Source of the DNA: Actinomycetes bacterium
Lineage (GTDB): Bacteria; Actinomycetota; Actinomycetes; Actinomycetales; Microbacteriaceae
Direction: 5' to 3'
Assembly (NCBI GenBank): GCA_023450335.1
Contig: JAEXHA010000097.1
Location: 1 to 41,970 of the forward strand
DNA length: 41,970 nucleotides
Position numbers and translations under genes: made by a program. Shown one piece after another: positions 19,050 through 27,161 of the stretch. The notes beneath the pieces were generated by a model, which did not search any database, was not told the origin of the DNA, and saw nothing but the letters and a program-made list of their open reading frames with translations. The stretch's first letter is position 1. Each line of letters opens with the position of its first letter.

Positions 19050-21059
19050 CTACGCGGTCGCCGGCCGCGCCTGCCCGCTCGGCCGCCGGGCCGGCGCGGT
19101 ACCGACCGCCTTCTCGGCCTCGGCCTCGGTCGAGGCGGCCAGTCCCGCCTCATCGCGACGCTGCGGCACCTCGACCGGGGGTAGGGTCGACACCGGACGC
19201 TCCTGGCTGGACAGCCACTGCGGGCGCGGCGGCAGCCGCTTGATGTCAGTGAAGATCTCGGCGAGCTGGATGTGGTCGAGCGTCTCCTTCTCAAGCAGCT
19301 CGAGGGCGAGCTTGTCGAGGATGTCGCGGTTGGCGTTGATGACCTCGTACGCCTCGTTGTGCGCGAGCTCGATCAGTTCGCGCACCTGCTCATCGACTCG
19401 TTCGGCGATGCGCTCACTGAAGTCACGGCCATGCCCCATGTCGCGTCCCATGAACACCTCGCCCGACGACTGGCCGAGTTTGATGGGGCCGACATCGGTG
19501 GTCATGCCGTACTCGGTGACCATCTTGCGGGCGATGCCGGTGGCCTTCTCGATGTCGTTGGCCGCTCCGGTGGTGGGATCGTGGAAGACGATCTCCTCAG
19601 CGACGCGGCCGCCCATCGCGTAGGTGAGCTGGTCCTGGAGCTCGTTGCGGGTGACGGAGTACTTGTCATCGAGCGGCAGCACCATCGTGTAGCCCAGCGC
19701 CTTGCCGCGCGGCAGGATCGTGACCTTCGTCACCGGGTCGGTGTGGTTCATCGCCGCCGCGGCGAGGGCGTGGCCGCCCTCGTGATACGCGGTGATGAGC
19801 TTCTCCTTGTCCTTCATGACGCGGGTGCGGCGCTGCGGGCCGGCGATCACACGATCGATGGCCTCATCGAGCGCACGCATGTCGATCAGCTGGGCGTTGG
19901 AGCGCGCGGTCAGCAGGGCGGCCTCGTTGAGGACGTTCGCGAGATCGGCACCGGTGAAGCCGGGGGTCTTTCGGGCGATGACCGACAGGTCGACCGAAGG
20001 CGAGAGGGGCTTGCCGCGGCCGTGCACCTCGAGGATGCGCTGGCGCCCCTTCAGATCGGGGGCGTCCACGCCGATCTGGCGGTCGAAGCGGCCCGGTCGC
20101 AGCAGCGCCGGGTCGAGGATGTCGGGGCGGTTGGTCGCCGCGATGACGATGACGTTGGCCTTCGGGTCGAAGCCGTCCATCTCGACGAGCATCTGGTTGA
20201 GCGTCTGCTCGCGCTCGTCGTGGCCACCGCCCATGCCGGCGCCGCGGTGGCGGCCGACGGCGTCGATCTCATCGATGAAGATGATGGCCGGAGCGTTCTC
20301 CTTGGCCTGGTTGAACAGGTCGCGCACGCGGCTGGCACCCACGCCGACGAACATCTCGACGAAGTCAGAACCCGAAATCGAGTAGAACGGCACGCCCGCC
20401 TCGCCAGCGACGGCGCGGGCGAGCAGGGTTTTGCCGGTGCCGGGAGGGCCGTACAGCAGCACGCCCTTCGGGATGCGGGCGCCGACGGCGGCGAACTTGG
20501 CCGAATCCTTCAGGAAGTCCTTGATCTCCTGCATCTCTTCGATGGCCTCGTCGGCGCCGGCGACGTCTGCGAAGGTGACGGTCGGGGTCTCCTTCGTGAC
20601 GAGCTTCGCCTTCGACTTGCCGAACTGCATGACTTTGCTGCCGCCGCCCTGCGCGCTGGACAGCAGCCACCAGAACAGCAGGCCCAGCAGCAGGATCGGG
20701 ATCATCAGCGAGAGCATGCTGTCCCAGAAGGTGGTGCGCGGCACCACGTCGTTGAAGCCCTCCTTGGGCGCCGCGGCGTCGACAGCGGCGACGACCTCGG
20801 CCGCACGCGGCTCGACGTAGTAGAACTGCACCTGCGTGGACCCCTCGAACTCCTTCGAAAGGGTCATGTCGACGCGTTGGTCACCGTCGGTCATGACGAC
20901 CTTGGTGACCGTCTCGCCGTCGAGAAGCTCGAGCCCCTGCTGCGTCGTGATCTGCTTCGCACCGGTCAGGCTGCTGATCAGCGTCATTCCGATCAGCAGC
21001 AGCACGCCGATGAGCAACACGTAGATGAACGGGTTGCGGGACAGCTTCTTCAGATTCAT
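19050..21059 (-). CDS. ftsH: ATP-dependent zinc metalloprotease FtsH
   Basis: A 669-residue membrane AAA+ protease that degrades unassembled or damaged membrane proteins. Two N-terminal helices (about residues 9-30 and 112-133) flank the extracytoplasmic domain. AAA+ module: Walker A GPPGTGKT (204-211), Walker B FIDEIDAVGR (about 261-270), second region of homology ATNRPDILDPALLRPGRFDR. Zinc motif HEGGH (426-430). The C-terminus is extended and low in complexity (Pro/Ala/Glu rich). It heads the folate run, with folE 9 bp downstream. TAGCCT sits about 9 nt before the ATG. Confidence 0.97.
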   Translation of the reverse strand: MNLKKLSRNPFIYVLLIGVLLLIGMTLISSLTGAKQITTQQGLELLDGETVTKVVMTDGDQRVDMTLSKEFEGSTQVQFYYVEPRAAEVVAAVDAAAPKEGFNDVVPRTTFWDSMLSLMIPILLLGLLFWWLLSSAQGGGSKVMQFGKSKAKLVTKETPTVTFADVAGADEAIEEMQEIKDFLKDSAKFAAVGARIPKGVLLYGPPGTGKTLLARAVAGEAGVPFYSISGSDFVEMFVGVGASRVRDLFNQAKENAPAIIFIDEIDAVGRHRGAGMGGGHDEREQTLNQMLVEMDGFDPKANVIVIAATNRPDILDPALLRPGRFDRQIGVDAPDLKGRQRILEVHGRGKPLSPSVDLSVIARKTPGFTGADLANVLNEAALLTARSNAQLIDMRALDEAIDRVIAGPQRRTRVMKDKEKLITAYHEGGHALAAAAMNHTDPVTKVTILPRGKALGYTMVLPLDDKYSVTRNELQDQLTYAMGGRVAEEIVFHDPTTGAANDIEKATGIARKMVTEYGMTTDVGPIKLGQSSGEVFMGRDMGHGRDFSERIAERVDEQVRELIELAHNEAYEVINANRDILDKLALELLEKETLDHIQLAEIFTDIKRLPPRPQWLSSQERPVSTLPPVEVPQRRDEAGLAASTEAEAEKAVGTAPARRPSGQARPATA

Positions 21060-21126
21060 GGTGCGATCAGGCTACCGCGTGCTGATACGCCCCGTCTGAG
21101 CATTCGCCCACGGCGTACGCAGCGCG

Positions 21127-21678
<552 letters not shown>

Positions 21679-21690
21679 GACACGAGTCTA
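21679..21690 (-). promoter_or_regulatory. -10 box for leaderless hpt transcript
   Basis: TAGACT (21690-21685), CGTGTC, ATG: 6-nt gap, no ribosome binding site. Confidence 0.45.
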
Positions 21691-21737
21691 GGTAATGCGC
21701 GCGGTCGCTCACACCGGCATCCCCTCGCCCGGCGATC

Positions 21738-22724
21738 TCACGCCGCGGTGAACTCGATGCGCCGCCCCCGACGGCGCGCCCGGCACCCGGGCAGATCGAT
21801 GGGGCCCTGGCCCGTCCAGTCGGAGACCAGCCGCGCCACCTCGAGCGTCTGGGTGCGGGTCAGGCTCGTGCCGAACTCGCTCGCCACGACGTGGCGGATG
21901 ATGCGGTTGCGCAGCGCGGGCGGGTTGGCGGCGAGCGCCGCGACCGAGACGGCGATGCCGGCTTCGACGTGCTCGACGATGTCTTCGATCGTCTCGTCGA
22001 TCATCTCGGCGAACGCGTCAGCGTCTTCGCGCAGCTGCTCGGCCGTGCGGGCGAGGGCTTCGGTGACGCCCGGGCCCAGCTCGCGTTCGAGCACCGGCAG
22101 CACGTCACGGCGCACGCGCACACGTGCGAAGCGGCGCTGGAGGTTGTGCGGGTCGTACCACGGCGCGAGATCTTCGGCGGCGCACGCGGCGCGGGTGGTG
22201 CCGCGCCGCACGCCCAGCAGCGGCCGCAGCCACGTGAGGCCGTCGTCCTCACGAAGGGGCGCCATGCCCGCCAGGCTCGTCGCGCCGGCCCCGCGGGCCA
22301 GCCCCAACAGCACCGTCTCGGCCTGATCGTCGAGGGTGTGGGCGAGCAGGATCGCCGTGGCACCGGCATCCCTCGCCGCCTGACGCAGCGCACCGCGGCG
22401 GGCTGATCGGGCTGCGGCCTCGGGCCCGTCGGCGGTGCCCACCTCGACGCGGATCACGCGGGCGGCGAGGCCCAGCGCCTGCGCTTGTGCAGCGGCACCG
22501 GCGGCGACCTCGGCCGAACCGTCCTGCAGACCGTGGTCGACCACGACGGCGGTGGCCTCGATCCCCGCCTTGGGGCCTTCGAATGCCACCGCGGCCGTCA
22601 GCGCGAGCGAGTCGGCGCCGCCGGACAGCCCGACGACCACCGGACCGGTCGTGCCCGTCAGGACGGCGCGGACGGCACGGCGCACCTCGGCGACGGCGGG
22701 GTCGAGGCTCGGTCGGTGCTCCAC
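21738..22724 (-). CDS. tilS: tRNA(Ile)-lysidine synthase
   Basis: A 328-residue enzyme that converts C34 of tRNA-Ile(CAU) to lysidine so that it reads AUA. N-type ATP pyrophosphatase P-loop VVVGLSGGADSLAL; further motifs VVVDHGLQ, LLAHTLDDQAETVLLGLARGAG and RPLLGVRR; then NLQRRFARVRVRRDVLPVLE. The C-terminal substrate domain is short, the form usual in actinobacteria. GTG 22724 has GGAGG three nt upstream; TAGCGT (22740-22735) is a possible -10. It is divergent from ppa with 73 bp between. Confidence 0.94.
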   Translation of the reverse strand: MEHRPSLDPAVAEVRRAVRAVLTGTTGPVVVGLSGGADSLALTAAVAFEGPKAGIEATAVVVDHGLQDGSAEVAAGAAAQAQALGLAARVIRVEVGTADGPEAAARSARRGALRQAARDAGATAILLAHTLDDQAETVLLGLARGAGATSLAGMAPLREDDGLTWLRPLLGVRRGTTRAACAAEDLAPWYDPHNLQRRFARVRVRRDVLPVLERELGPGVTEALARTAEQLREDADAFAEMIDETIEDIVEHVEAGIAVSVAALAANPPALRNRIIRHVVASEFGTSLTRTQTLEVARLVSDWTGQGPIDLPGCRARRRGRRIEFTAA

Positions 22725-22753
22725 GATCCTCCACGCTATCCCGCCCGAGACAT

Positions 22754-22797
22754 TAGGCTGGTCCGCGTCATTCCCACAGTTTTGAAGGAGAACCAGC
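22754..22797 (+). promoter_or_regulatory. ppa -10 box and ribosome binding site
   Basis: TAGGCT about 40 nt before the ppa ATG is a plausible -10. GAAGGAG precedes the ATG at standard spacing. The 73-bp gap carries this and the opposing tilS promoter back to back. Confidence 0.4.
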
Positions 22798-23331
22798 ATG
22801 GGCGCGTACGACGCCGTCATCGAGATCCCGCGCGGCAGCCGGGTCAAGTACGAAGTCGACCACGGCACCGGCCGCGTGTTTCTCGACCGCGTGCTGTTCA
22901 CCCCCATGGGCTACCCCGCCAACTACGGGTTCTTCGAAGACACCCTCGGTGAGGACGGCGACCCGCTCGACGTGCTCCTGCTGCTGGACCGCGACCTGTA
23001 CCCGGGCGTCATGGCCAAGGTGCGCCCCGTCGCCGTGCTCAAGATGAGCGACGAGGCCGGCGGCGATGACAAGGTTGTCGCGGTGCTGGCCAAGGACCCG
23101 CGTTGGAACCACATCCAGGACGTCTCCGACATCGACGAGTGGACCAAGGGCGAGATCGGCCACTTCTTCGAGCGTTACAAGGACCTCGAGCCGGGCAAGT
23201 GGGTCAAGGTCGACGAGTGGGGCGACGCGGCCGAGGCCGAGCGCCTCGTCTCCGAAGCGTTCGAGCGCTTCCAGGCCGAGGGCGCACAGACGGCGACCCA
23301 GGGTGAGGGGCACGCCCCGAAGACCATCTGA
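22798..23331 (+). CDS. ppa: Inorganic pyrophosphatase, family I
   Basis: A 177-residue soluble family I pyrophosphatase. Signature DGDPLDVLLL with metal-binding aspartates; the N-terminal IEIPRGSRVKYEVDH, FTPMGYPANYGFFEDTLGEDG, and DPRWNHIQDVSD are conserved. A short 15-residue C-terminal tail follows the family core. ATG 22798 has a strong GAAGGAG. The gene ends 14 bp before a perfect 30-bp palindrome, which separates it from the convergent M23 peptidase gene. Confidence 0.96.
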   Translation: MGAYDAVIEIPRGSRVKYEVDHGTGRVFLDRVLFTPMGYPANYGFFEDTLGEDGDPLDVLLLLDRDLYPGVMAKVRPVAVLKMSDEAGGDDKVVAVLAKDPRWNHIQDVSDIDEWTKGEIGHFFERYKDLEPGKWVKVDEWGDAAEAERLVSEAFERFQAEGAQTATQGEGHAPKTI

Positions 23332-23345
23332 TCTGGACAGTCAGC

Positions 23346-23375
23346 AGAGGGTGGATGCCATGGCATCCACCCTCT
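23346..23375. terminator. Perfect 30-bp palindrome, bidirectional terminator
   Basis: AGAGGGTGGATGCCA (23346-23360) is followed immediately by its exact reverse complement (23361-23375) and then TGTCGTTT on the plus side. It lies between convergent ppa and the M23 peptidase gene. The stem holds two inverted copies of GGATGCC, an abundant 7-mer in this window. Confidence 0.75.
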
Positions 23376-23400
23376 TGTCGTTTCGGCGCCGGTTCGGGCG

Positions 23401-24804
23401 TCAGATCGAGATGCCGCGGGCACGCAGGAACGGCGCCGGGTTGATGCGCACGCCGCCGGAGTACACCTCGAAGTGCAGATGGCAGCCGGTGGAGGCGCCC
23501 GTCGTGCCGACGTGGGCGATGACCTGACCCGCCGAGACGCGCTGGCCATACCTGACGTTGAAGCCGCCGGGGGCGATGTGGGCGTAGCCGGTGATGATGC
23601 CGCCGCCGTGATCGACCTTGATGTAGTTGCCCCACGCACCGCTGTTGCCGACGAACACGACGCGGCCCGAAGCGGCAGCGTAGATGGGTGACCAGCAGCC
23701 GGCGGCGAAGTCGATGCCACGGTGCCCACTCCCGGTGCAGTAGCCGTTGGCACACAGTCCGCCGCGGTTGCCGAACCATGAGCTGATCCAGCCGGCAGCC
23801 GGGCGCACCCAGCCGGAGTTCTGCACCTCGCCCGCGGGGCTTCCGCCGCCACCGCCACCGCTTCCGCCGCCGTTGTTCTTGGCCGCCTCTTCGGCGGCCT
23901 TGCGACGGCGCTCCTCTTCTGCGGCAGCCCGGCGACGAGCCTCTTCCTTGGCCTTGCGTTCGGCCTCTTCGCGGGCCTTGCGGCGGGCCTCGACCCCGGC
24001 CTTGTAGCCGGCGATCGTCTTGGTCGTGGTGTCTTGGAGAGCGGCTAGCTGCGCCTCGAGCGTCTCGCGGTGGGCGGACTGAGCCTCGAGCGCCTCCCGG
24101 GCGGCGGTGGCGGCCTCTTGCGCGGCGATCATCTTGCGCTCGGCCGCCTGCTGCAGACGGTCGCGCTCGTCGCGGGCCACTGCGGCCTGGTTGCGCAGGT
24201 TCTCGGCATTGTCACGGGCGCCGACGGCCTCGGCGTAGACGCTGCGGTTGGCCGCGAGCAGCTGGTCCATCGTCCCGAGGCGTGCGAGCAGGTCGTCGGC
24301 GCTGGCGGCGGAGTCGGAGAAGAAGAGCTCCAGTGACGTGTCGTCACCGCCGGTGCGGTACTGCTGCGCGGCGAGGCGGCCGAGTTTGCCGGCGGCCTCG
24401 TCGGCACGTGCGGCTTCGGCGTCGGCTTGCTCCTGCAGCGAAGCGACGCGGGCGGCGGCGTCTTCGAACTCCTCCTGCGCCAGCTGGTACTCGAGACCGA
24501 GCTGTTCGGCGATGGCCTGCTTCTGCGCGACGTCGTTCTCGAGTTGGGCGATGAGGCCCTCGATGCGCTTGACTTCGGCGGCCTTCGCACCCTGGTTGGC
24601 TTTGGCCTTCTGCACGTCGTCCCAGGAGGGGTACGTGGTGGTTGCGAAGGCGGGGGATGCCAGGAGGAACCCCGCGCCGGCCAAGCCGATGACGCCCAGC
24701 CCGATGGCGCCACGCCGCGAAACCGGATTACGGAAGCCGCGCAGCTCTTCGGCGGTGGGTGCGCAGCCGCAGTCCACGGCCGGATCGGCGGTATCGGGAC
24801 GCAC
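23401..24804 (-). CDS. Secreted M23 peptidoglycan endopeptidase with coiled coil
   Basis: A 467-residue exported cell-wall hydrolase. A twin-arginine-like signal (SRRGAIGLGVIGLAGAGFLL, residues 29-48) with predicted cleavage after AFA near 54 suggests Tat export. A long coiled coil (about residues 60-320, rich in Ala, Glu, Lys, Arg) is followed by a Gly-rich linker. The C-terminal LytM/M23 domain has zinc ligands in GHRGIDFAAG (HxxxD) and HLHFEV (HxH). The layout is that of cell-separation hydrolases whose coiled coil is regulated by FtsEX-type partners (known for homologues, not shown here). GTG 24804 has AGGAGAGG 8 nt upstream; a longer start at 24864 lacks such a site. Confidence 0.9.
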   Translation of the reverse strand: MRPDTADPAVDCGCAPTAEELRGFRNPVSRRGAIGLGVIGLAGAGFLLASPAFATTTYPSWDDVQKAKANQGAKAAEVKRIEGLIAQLENDVAQKQAIAEQLGLEYQLAQEEFEDAAARVASLQEQADAEAARADEAAGKLGRLAAQQYRTGGDDTSLELFFSDSAASADDLLARLGTMDQLLAANRSVYAEAVGARDNAENLRNQAAVARDERDRLQQAAERKMIAAQEAATAAREALEAQSAHRETLEAQLAALQDTTTKTIAGYKAGVEARRKAREEAERKAKEEARRRAAAEEERRRKAAEEAAKNNGGGSGGGGGGSPAGEVQNSGWVRPAAGWISSWFGNRGGLCANGYCTGSGHRGIDFAAGCWSPIYAAASGRVVFVGNSGAWGNYIKVDHGGGIITGYAHIAPGGFNVRYGQRVSAGQVIAHVGTTGASTGCHLHFEVYSGGVRINPAPFLRARGISI

Positions 24805-24997
24805 GGTGGATACCTCTCCTGACGGTCTTCGGGCCCGTCCACGACGACAGGCCGTCACAGACAACAGTTTTCACAGTAGCAACATCTGTCACATTCGCCC
24901 AGGGTCAATCTCTGGACACATCATCCCGCTTCTGCGCGCGATGCACACCGGCATCCTTCCTTCTCTCGCGCGCGTACACGTGCGGGCGCGCCCTCGA

Positions 24998-25027
24998 TTG
25001 GCGATTTGGTCGACTAATGCGTATGCT
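24998..25027 (+). promoter_or_regulatory. Promoter of the tRNA cluster
   Basis: TTGGCG (24998-25003), 18 bp, TATGCT (25022-25027), with the first tRNA 37 nt downstream of the -10. The 259-bp gap between the M23 gene and tRNA-Glu otherwise shows no gene. Confidence 0.5.
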
Positions 25028-25063
25028 TGACCCTCGGTAAGCGTGAGCCTTCTGGGTTCGCTC

Positions 25064-25136
25064 GGCCCCATCGTTTAGCGGCCTAGGACGCCGCCCTTTC
25101 ACGGCGGTAGCACGGGTTCGAATCCCGTTGGGGTCA
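25064..25136 (+). tRNA. tRNA-Glu (TTC)
   Basis: A 73-nt cloverleaf: acceptor GGCCCCA with TGGGGTC and discriminator A, anticodon stem CCGCC/GGCGG with loop CTTTCAC (anticodon TTC), T arm ACGGG-TTCGAAT-CCCGT. CCA is not encoded. Confidence 0.95.
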
Positions 25137-25163
25137 CTCACCTTCCTACAATTGAATACGCAT

Positions 25164-25237
25164 GGCCCTGTAGCGCAGTTGGTTAGCGTGCCGCCCTGTC
25201 ACGGCGGAGGTCGCGGGTTCAAGTCCCGTCAGGGTCG
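25164..25237 (+). tRNA. tRNA-Asp (GTC)
   Basis: A 74-nt cloverleaf: acceptor GGCCCTG with CAGGGTC and discriminator G, anticodon stem CCGCC/GGCGG with loop CTGTCAC (anticodon GTC), T loop TTCAAGT. CCA is not encoded. The anticodon stem is identical to that of the upstream tRNA-Glu. Confidence 0.95.
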
Positions 25238-25248
25238 CTCCGAGCGAC

Positions 25249-25277
25249 GGGCCCTTTGATTTTCAGAGGGCCTTTCG
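25249..25277 (+). terminator. Hairpin terminator after tRNA-Asp
   Basis: GGCCCT (25250-25255) pairs with AGGGCC (25267-25272), followed by TTTCG. It separates tRNA-Asp from tRNA-Phe. Confidence 0.55.
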
Positions 25278-25305
25278 CCTAGGACATGGCTCTTCGGATC
25301 CATGC

Positions 25306-25378
25306 GGCTCTGTAGCTCAGTTGGTAGAGCGCACGACTGAAAATCGTGAGGTCACGGGATCGACGCCCGTCGGAGCCA
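25306..25378 (+). tRNA. tRNA-Phe (GAA)
   Basis: A 73-nt cloverleaf: acceptor GGCTCTG with CGGAGCC and discriminator A, anticodon stem CACGA/TCGTG with loop CTGAAAA (anticodon GAA). The T loop reads ATCGACG, with A instead of T at position 54. CCA is not encoded. Confidence 0.94.
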
Positions 25379-25380
25379 CT

Positions 25381-25418
25381 GAACCCCCGAGGTGGCTTCT
25401 ACACCGAGGGGGTTCTTT
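25381..25418 (+). terminator. Intrinsic terminator after tRNA-Phe
   Basis: GAACCCCC (25381-25388) pairs with GGGGGTTC (25408-25415); an inner GGTG/CACC stem is separated by a tandem GA mismatch. TTTG follows. Confidence 0.8.
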
Positions 25419-25468
25419 GATTCATCCCCGAAACCCTACGAGTGTCGCTTCACTGTTGAGAGCCCACC

Positions 25469-25696
25469 TCAGACGATTCGAGTGAATCGGGGGCCTTCGT
25501 ACCCGTCGCGGCTGACGAGCTCGAGGAACATATCGGCCGGGCGCACCCAGAAGCTGTAATCGTCGTAGAGCTTGCGGTAGAACACGAGCAGCTCGTCGGT
25601 TTCGCTGTGCCTCCCCGTGCCGATCACCTCGTAGCGGGCACCCTTGAAGTGCTCGTAAATGCCGGGCTCAACGGCGTCGGGTGTCGATGACAGCAT
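25469..25696 (-). CDS. DUF1653 domain protein
   Basis: A 75-residue protein matching the DUF1653 pattern: EPGIYEHFKGARYEVIGTGRHSETDELLVFYRKLYDDYSFWVRPADMFLE. These small proteins are widespread in bacteria; function unknown. ATG 25696 is chosen because TACGAT lies exactly 6 nt upstream with no ribosome binding site, the leaderless arrangement; a TTG at 25723 would add nine unconserved-looking residues. Confidence 0.85.
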   Translation of the reverse strand: MLSSTPDAVEPGIYEHFKGARYEVIGTGRHSETDELLVFYRKLYDDYSFWVRPADMFLELVSRDGYEGPRFTRIV

Positions 25697-25708
25697 GACG
25701 CGATCGTA
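25697..25708 (-). promoter_or_regulatory. -10 box for leaderless DUF1653 transcript
   Basis: TACGAT (25708-25703), CGCGTC, ATG: 6-nt gap. Confidence 0.45.
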
Positions 25709-25723
25709 CTGTGTCGCCCCCAA

Positions 25724-25840
25724 TCAGCCGCACGGCCCGGTGCGGTTGATGAGTGCGTGCGCTTGGTCGCAGCTCGCGCGTTGCAGGGCCACGGTCGCCG
25801 GACCGGCGACATCGATGACAGTCACCGAGCGGTGGATCAT
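25724..25840 (-). CDS. Possible 38-residue peptide after the SRPBCC gene
   Basis: An ATG at 25840 overlaps the SRPBCC stop by 4 bp (ATGA), opening a 38-residue frame ending NRTGPCG. The overlap style and GC-rich third positions resemble real coupled genes here, but the peptide has no recognisable motif and could be a remnant or chance. It fills the gap before the DUF1653 gene. Confidence 0.25.
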   Translation of the reverse strand: MIHRSVTVIDVAGPATVALQRASCDQAHALINRTGPCG

Positions 25841-26310
25841 GGTGCCGCCGTCGGCGCCGACTCGTTCGACGGTGGGCGCCGGGCGCTGCCTTCGGCCAAG
25901 AGCGCCAGCCGATGCAGCGTCTCGCGGTTGCGCCACAGCAGAAGGGGCTCGAGCACGAAACCCAGCCAGGACGCCGGGCCCGACACGGCTGTCTCCCGCA
26001 TGCGGATGACGCATCCGGCATCCCTCTTCTGCGCTTCGATCTCGACGCGCGCCTCGCCCATCGGCCAGCCGCGCGCCAGCAGCACCATGCGGCGCGGGGG
26101 TGACCACTCCTCGACGACGGTCCGGTCGTCGAGGAGCACCGGCCACGTGCCGAAGGAGTGATGCAACTCTGATCCCGGTTGCGGCCAGGCCCCGTCGACC
26201 CTGCGCATGCGTGAGGCGCCGACCACCCAGCCGGGGTAGAGCCAGCCATCGGCAAGCACGGCGAAGACGGCCTCAGGTGGGCACGTGAACCGCCGCGTGT
26301 TGCGGGCCAT
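25837..26310 (-). CDS. SRPBCC (START-like) family protein
   Basis: A 157-residue polyketide cyclase/START-like fold protein: RRFTCPPEAVFAVLADGWLYPGWVVGASRMR at the N-terminus is the typical 'boundary' strand-helix, and the DRTVVEEWSPPRRMVLLARGWPMGEARVEIE segment gives the beta-grip core. The C-terminus has a long helix (LGFVLEPLLLWRNRETLHRLALLAE). These bind hydrophobic ligands; the ligand is unknown. The 50-residue repeat protein lies upstream, with its stop only 14 bp before this start. Confidence 0.8.
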   Translation of the reverse strand: MARNTRRFTCPPEAVFAVLADGWLYPGWVVGASRMRRVDGAWPQPGSELHHSFGTWPVLLDDRTVVEEWSPPRRMVLLARGWPMGEARVEIEAQKRDAGCVIRMRETAVSGPASWLGFVLEPLLLWRNRETLHRLALLAEGSARRPPSNESAPTAAP

Positions 26311-26324
26311 CGGTCTATCTCCGG

Positions 26325-26477
26325 TCAGTCGTCCGTCTCGCCCGCGTCGTCGCGATCAGCCGGGTCCTCACCCTCGGCCTGCGAGGGGTGACCGGTCTCG
26401 GGCACCGGGTCGCCCGTGGGCGGGCGGTCGGGGTCCTCGCCCTCGGCCTGGCTCGGGTGATCGTTCTGCTCGCGCAT
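26325..26477 (-). CDS. 50-residue acidic repeat protein
   Basis: A 50-residue hydrophilic, disordered-looking protein, with no hydrophobic core, no Cys and no aromatic residues. HPSQAEGEDP occurs twice, at residues 7-16 and 30-39, and the rest is Asp, Glu, Pro and Thr. ATG 26477 has GAGGAG with ideal spacing, which strongly supports translation. It lies 14 bp upstream of the SRPBCC gene on the same strand, so they may form an operon. No known function. Confidence 0.7.
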   Translation of the reverse strand: MREQNDHPSQAEGEDPDRPPTGDPVPETGHPSQAEGEDPADRDDAGETDD

Positions 26478-26686
26478 GGCGGCTCCTCTCGTCCTGCCGT
26501 CATGGTGCCGCGCGGCTGGCGCATGCAGCGAGGGGCTTGACACCCACAAGGTCGGCGACTTACCTCCGCTGCCCACGCCGCGTCAAGGCCCTGAGTACCC
26601 GGCGACGACCCACACCAGCGAAGAGCTGCGCACGCGCCTGCAGTCGATGCAATGAGCCGTCCGCGGACAGCGCGGGCTCGGTCACC

Positions 26687-27019
26687 TCAGCCGAACTGTG
26701 CACCCTCTGCACCGTCGACGCTCTCGGCGGGCTCGGGCACGATATACAGCCCGCTGGGCGCGTTCGCGGTCACCGCGAGCGCCTCGATCCACGCGCGGTT
26801 GAGCGTCGGCGGCCGGCTGCCGGAGTACTTGAACGCCAGCGCCACGCTCGGGTTGAGCCACACCGAGGTGCGCCCGTCGCCGGTGCTGGGGTCGTCCCGC
26901 CAGGTGAATATGAACGACTCACCGCGGCGGAGCTTGTTCGAGATCACCACCTGGAGGTGGGAGAGCACGCGGTCTTCGAGATCGATACGCGCGCCGGATT
27001 GATAGGTGAACCTGCCCAC
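26687..27019 (-). CDS. DUF7882 family protein
   Basis: A 110-residue protein of a Micrococcales family (DUF7882) often mislabelled 'ATP-dependent DNA ligase'. Recognisable segments: GRFTYQSGARIDLEDRVLSHLQVVI, NKLRRGESFIFTWRDDPSTGDGRTSVWL, and RPPTLNRAWIEALAVTANAPSGLYIVPEP. There is no ligase nucleotidyl motif (KxDG). GTG 27019 has GGAG upstream and starts at the conserved GRF; an ATG at 27070 would add 17 residues. Function unknown. Confidence 0.8.
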   Translation of the reverse strand: MGRFTYQSGARIDLEDRVLSHLQVVISNKLRRGESFIFTWRDDPSTGDGRTSVWLNPSVALAFKYSGSRPPTLNRAWIEALAVTANAPSGLYIVPEPAESVDGAEGAQFG

Positions 27020-27148
27020 GTCGGGCTCCGTCCTTGACGTTCGCGCGTCGCTGCGGTTTGCGGGGGGCATCTACTCGTGAAGCCGGCTCGCGAACATCGG
27101 TTGCCTCCATCATCACGCATCCGTGAAGGACCTGCCACAACGCGGCGC

Positions 27149-27161
27149 TAGTGTCAGTGCA
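27149..27161 (+). promoter_or_regulatory. -10 box for leaderless CinA-like transcript
   Basis: TAGTGT (27149-27154), then 7 nt, then ATG at 27162, with no ribosome binding site. Confidence 0.4.

Noticed and set aside
24805..25063. Cyclic-di-AMP riboswitch or other structured leader before the M23 gene
   Set aside because: Such leaders occur before some actinobacterial hydrolases, but I could not find the conserved riboswitch blocks here.
24905..25141. 78-residue minus-strand frame across tRNA-Glu
   Set aside because: Overlaps a well-formed tRNA and its promoter; no ribosome site.
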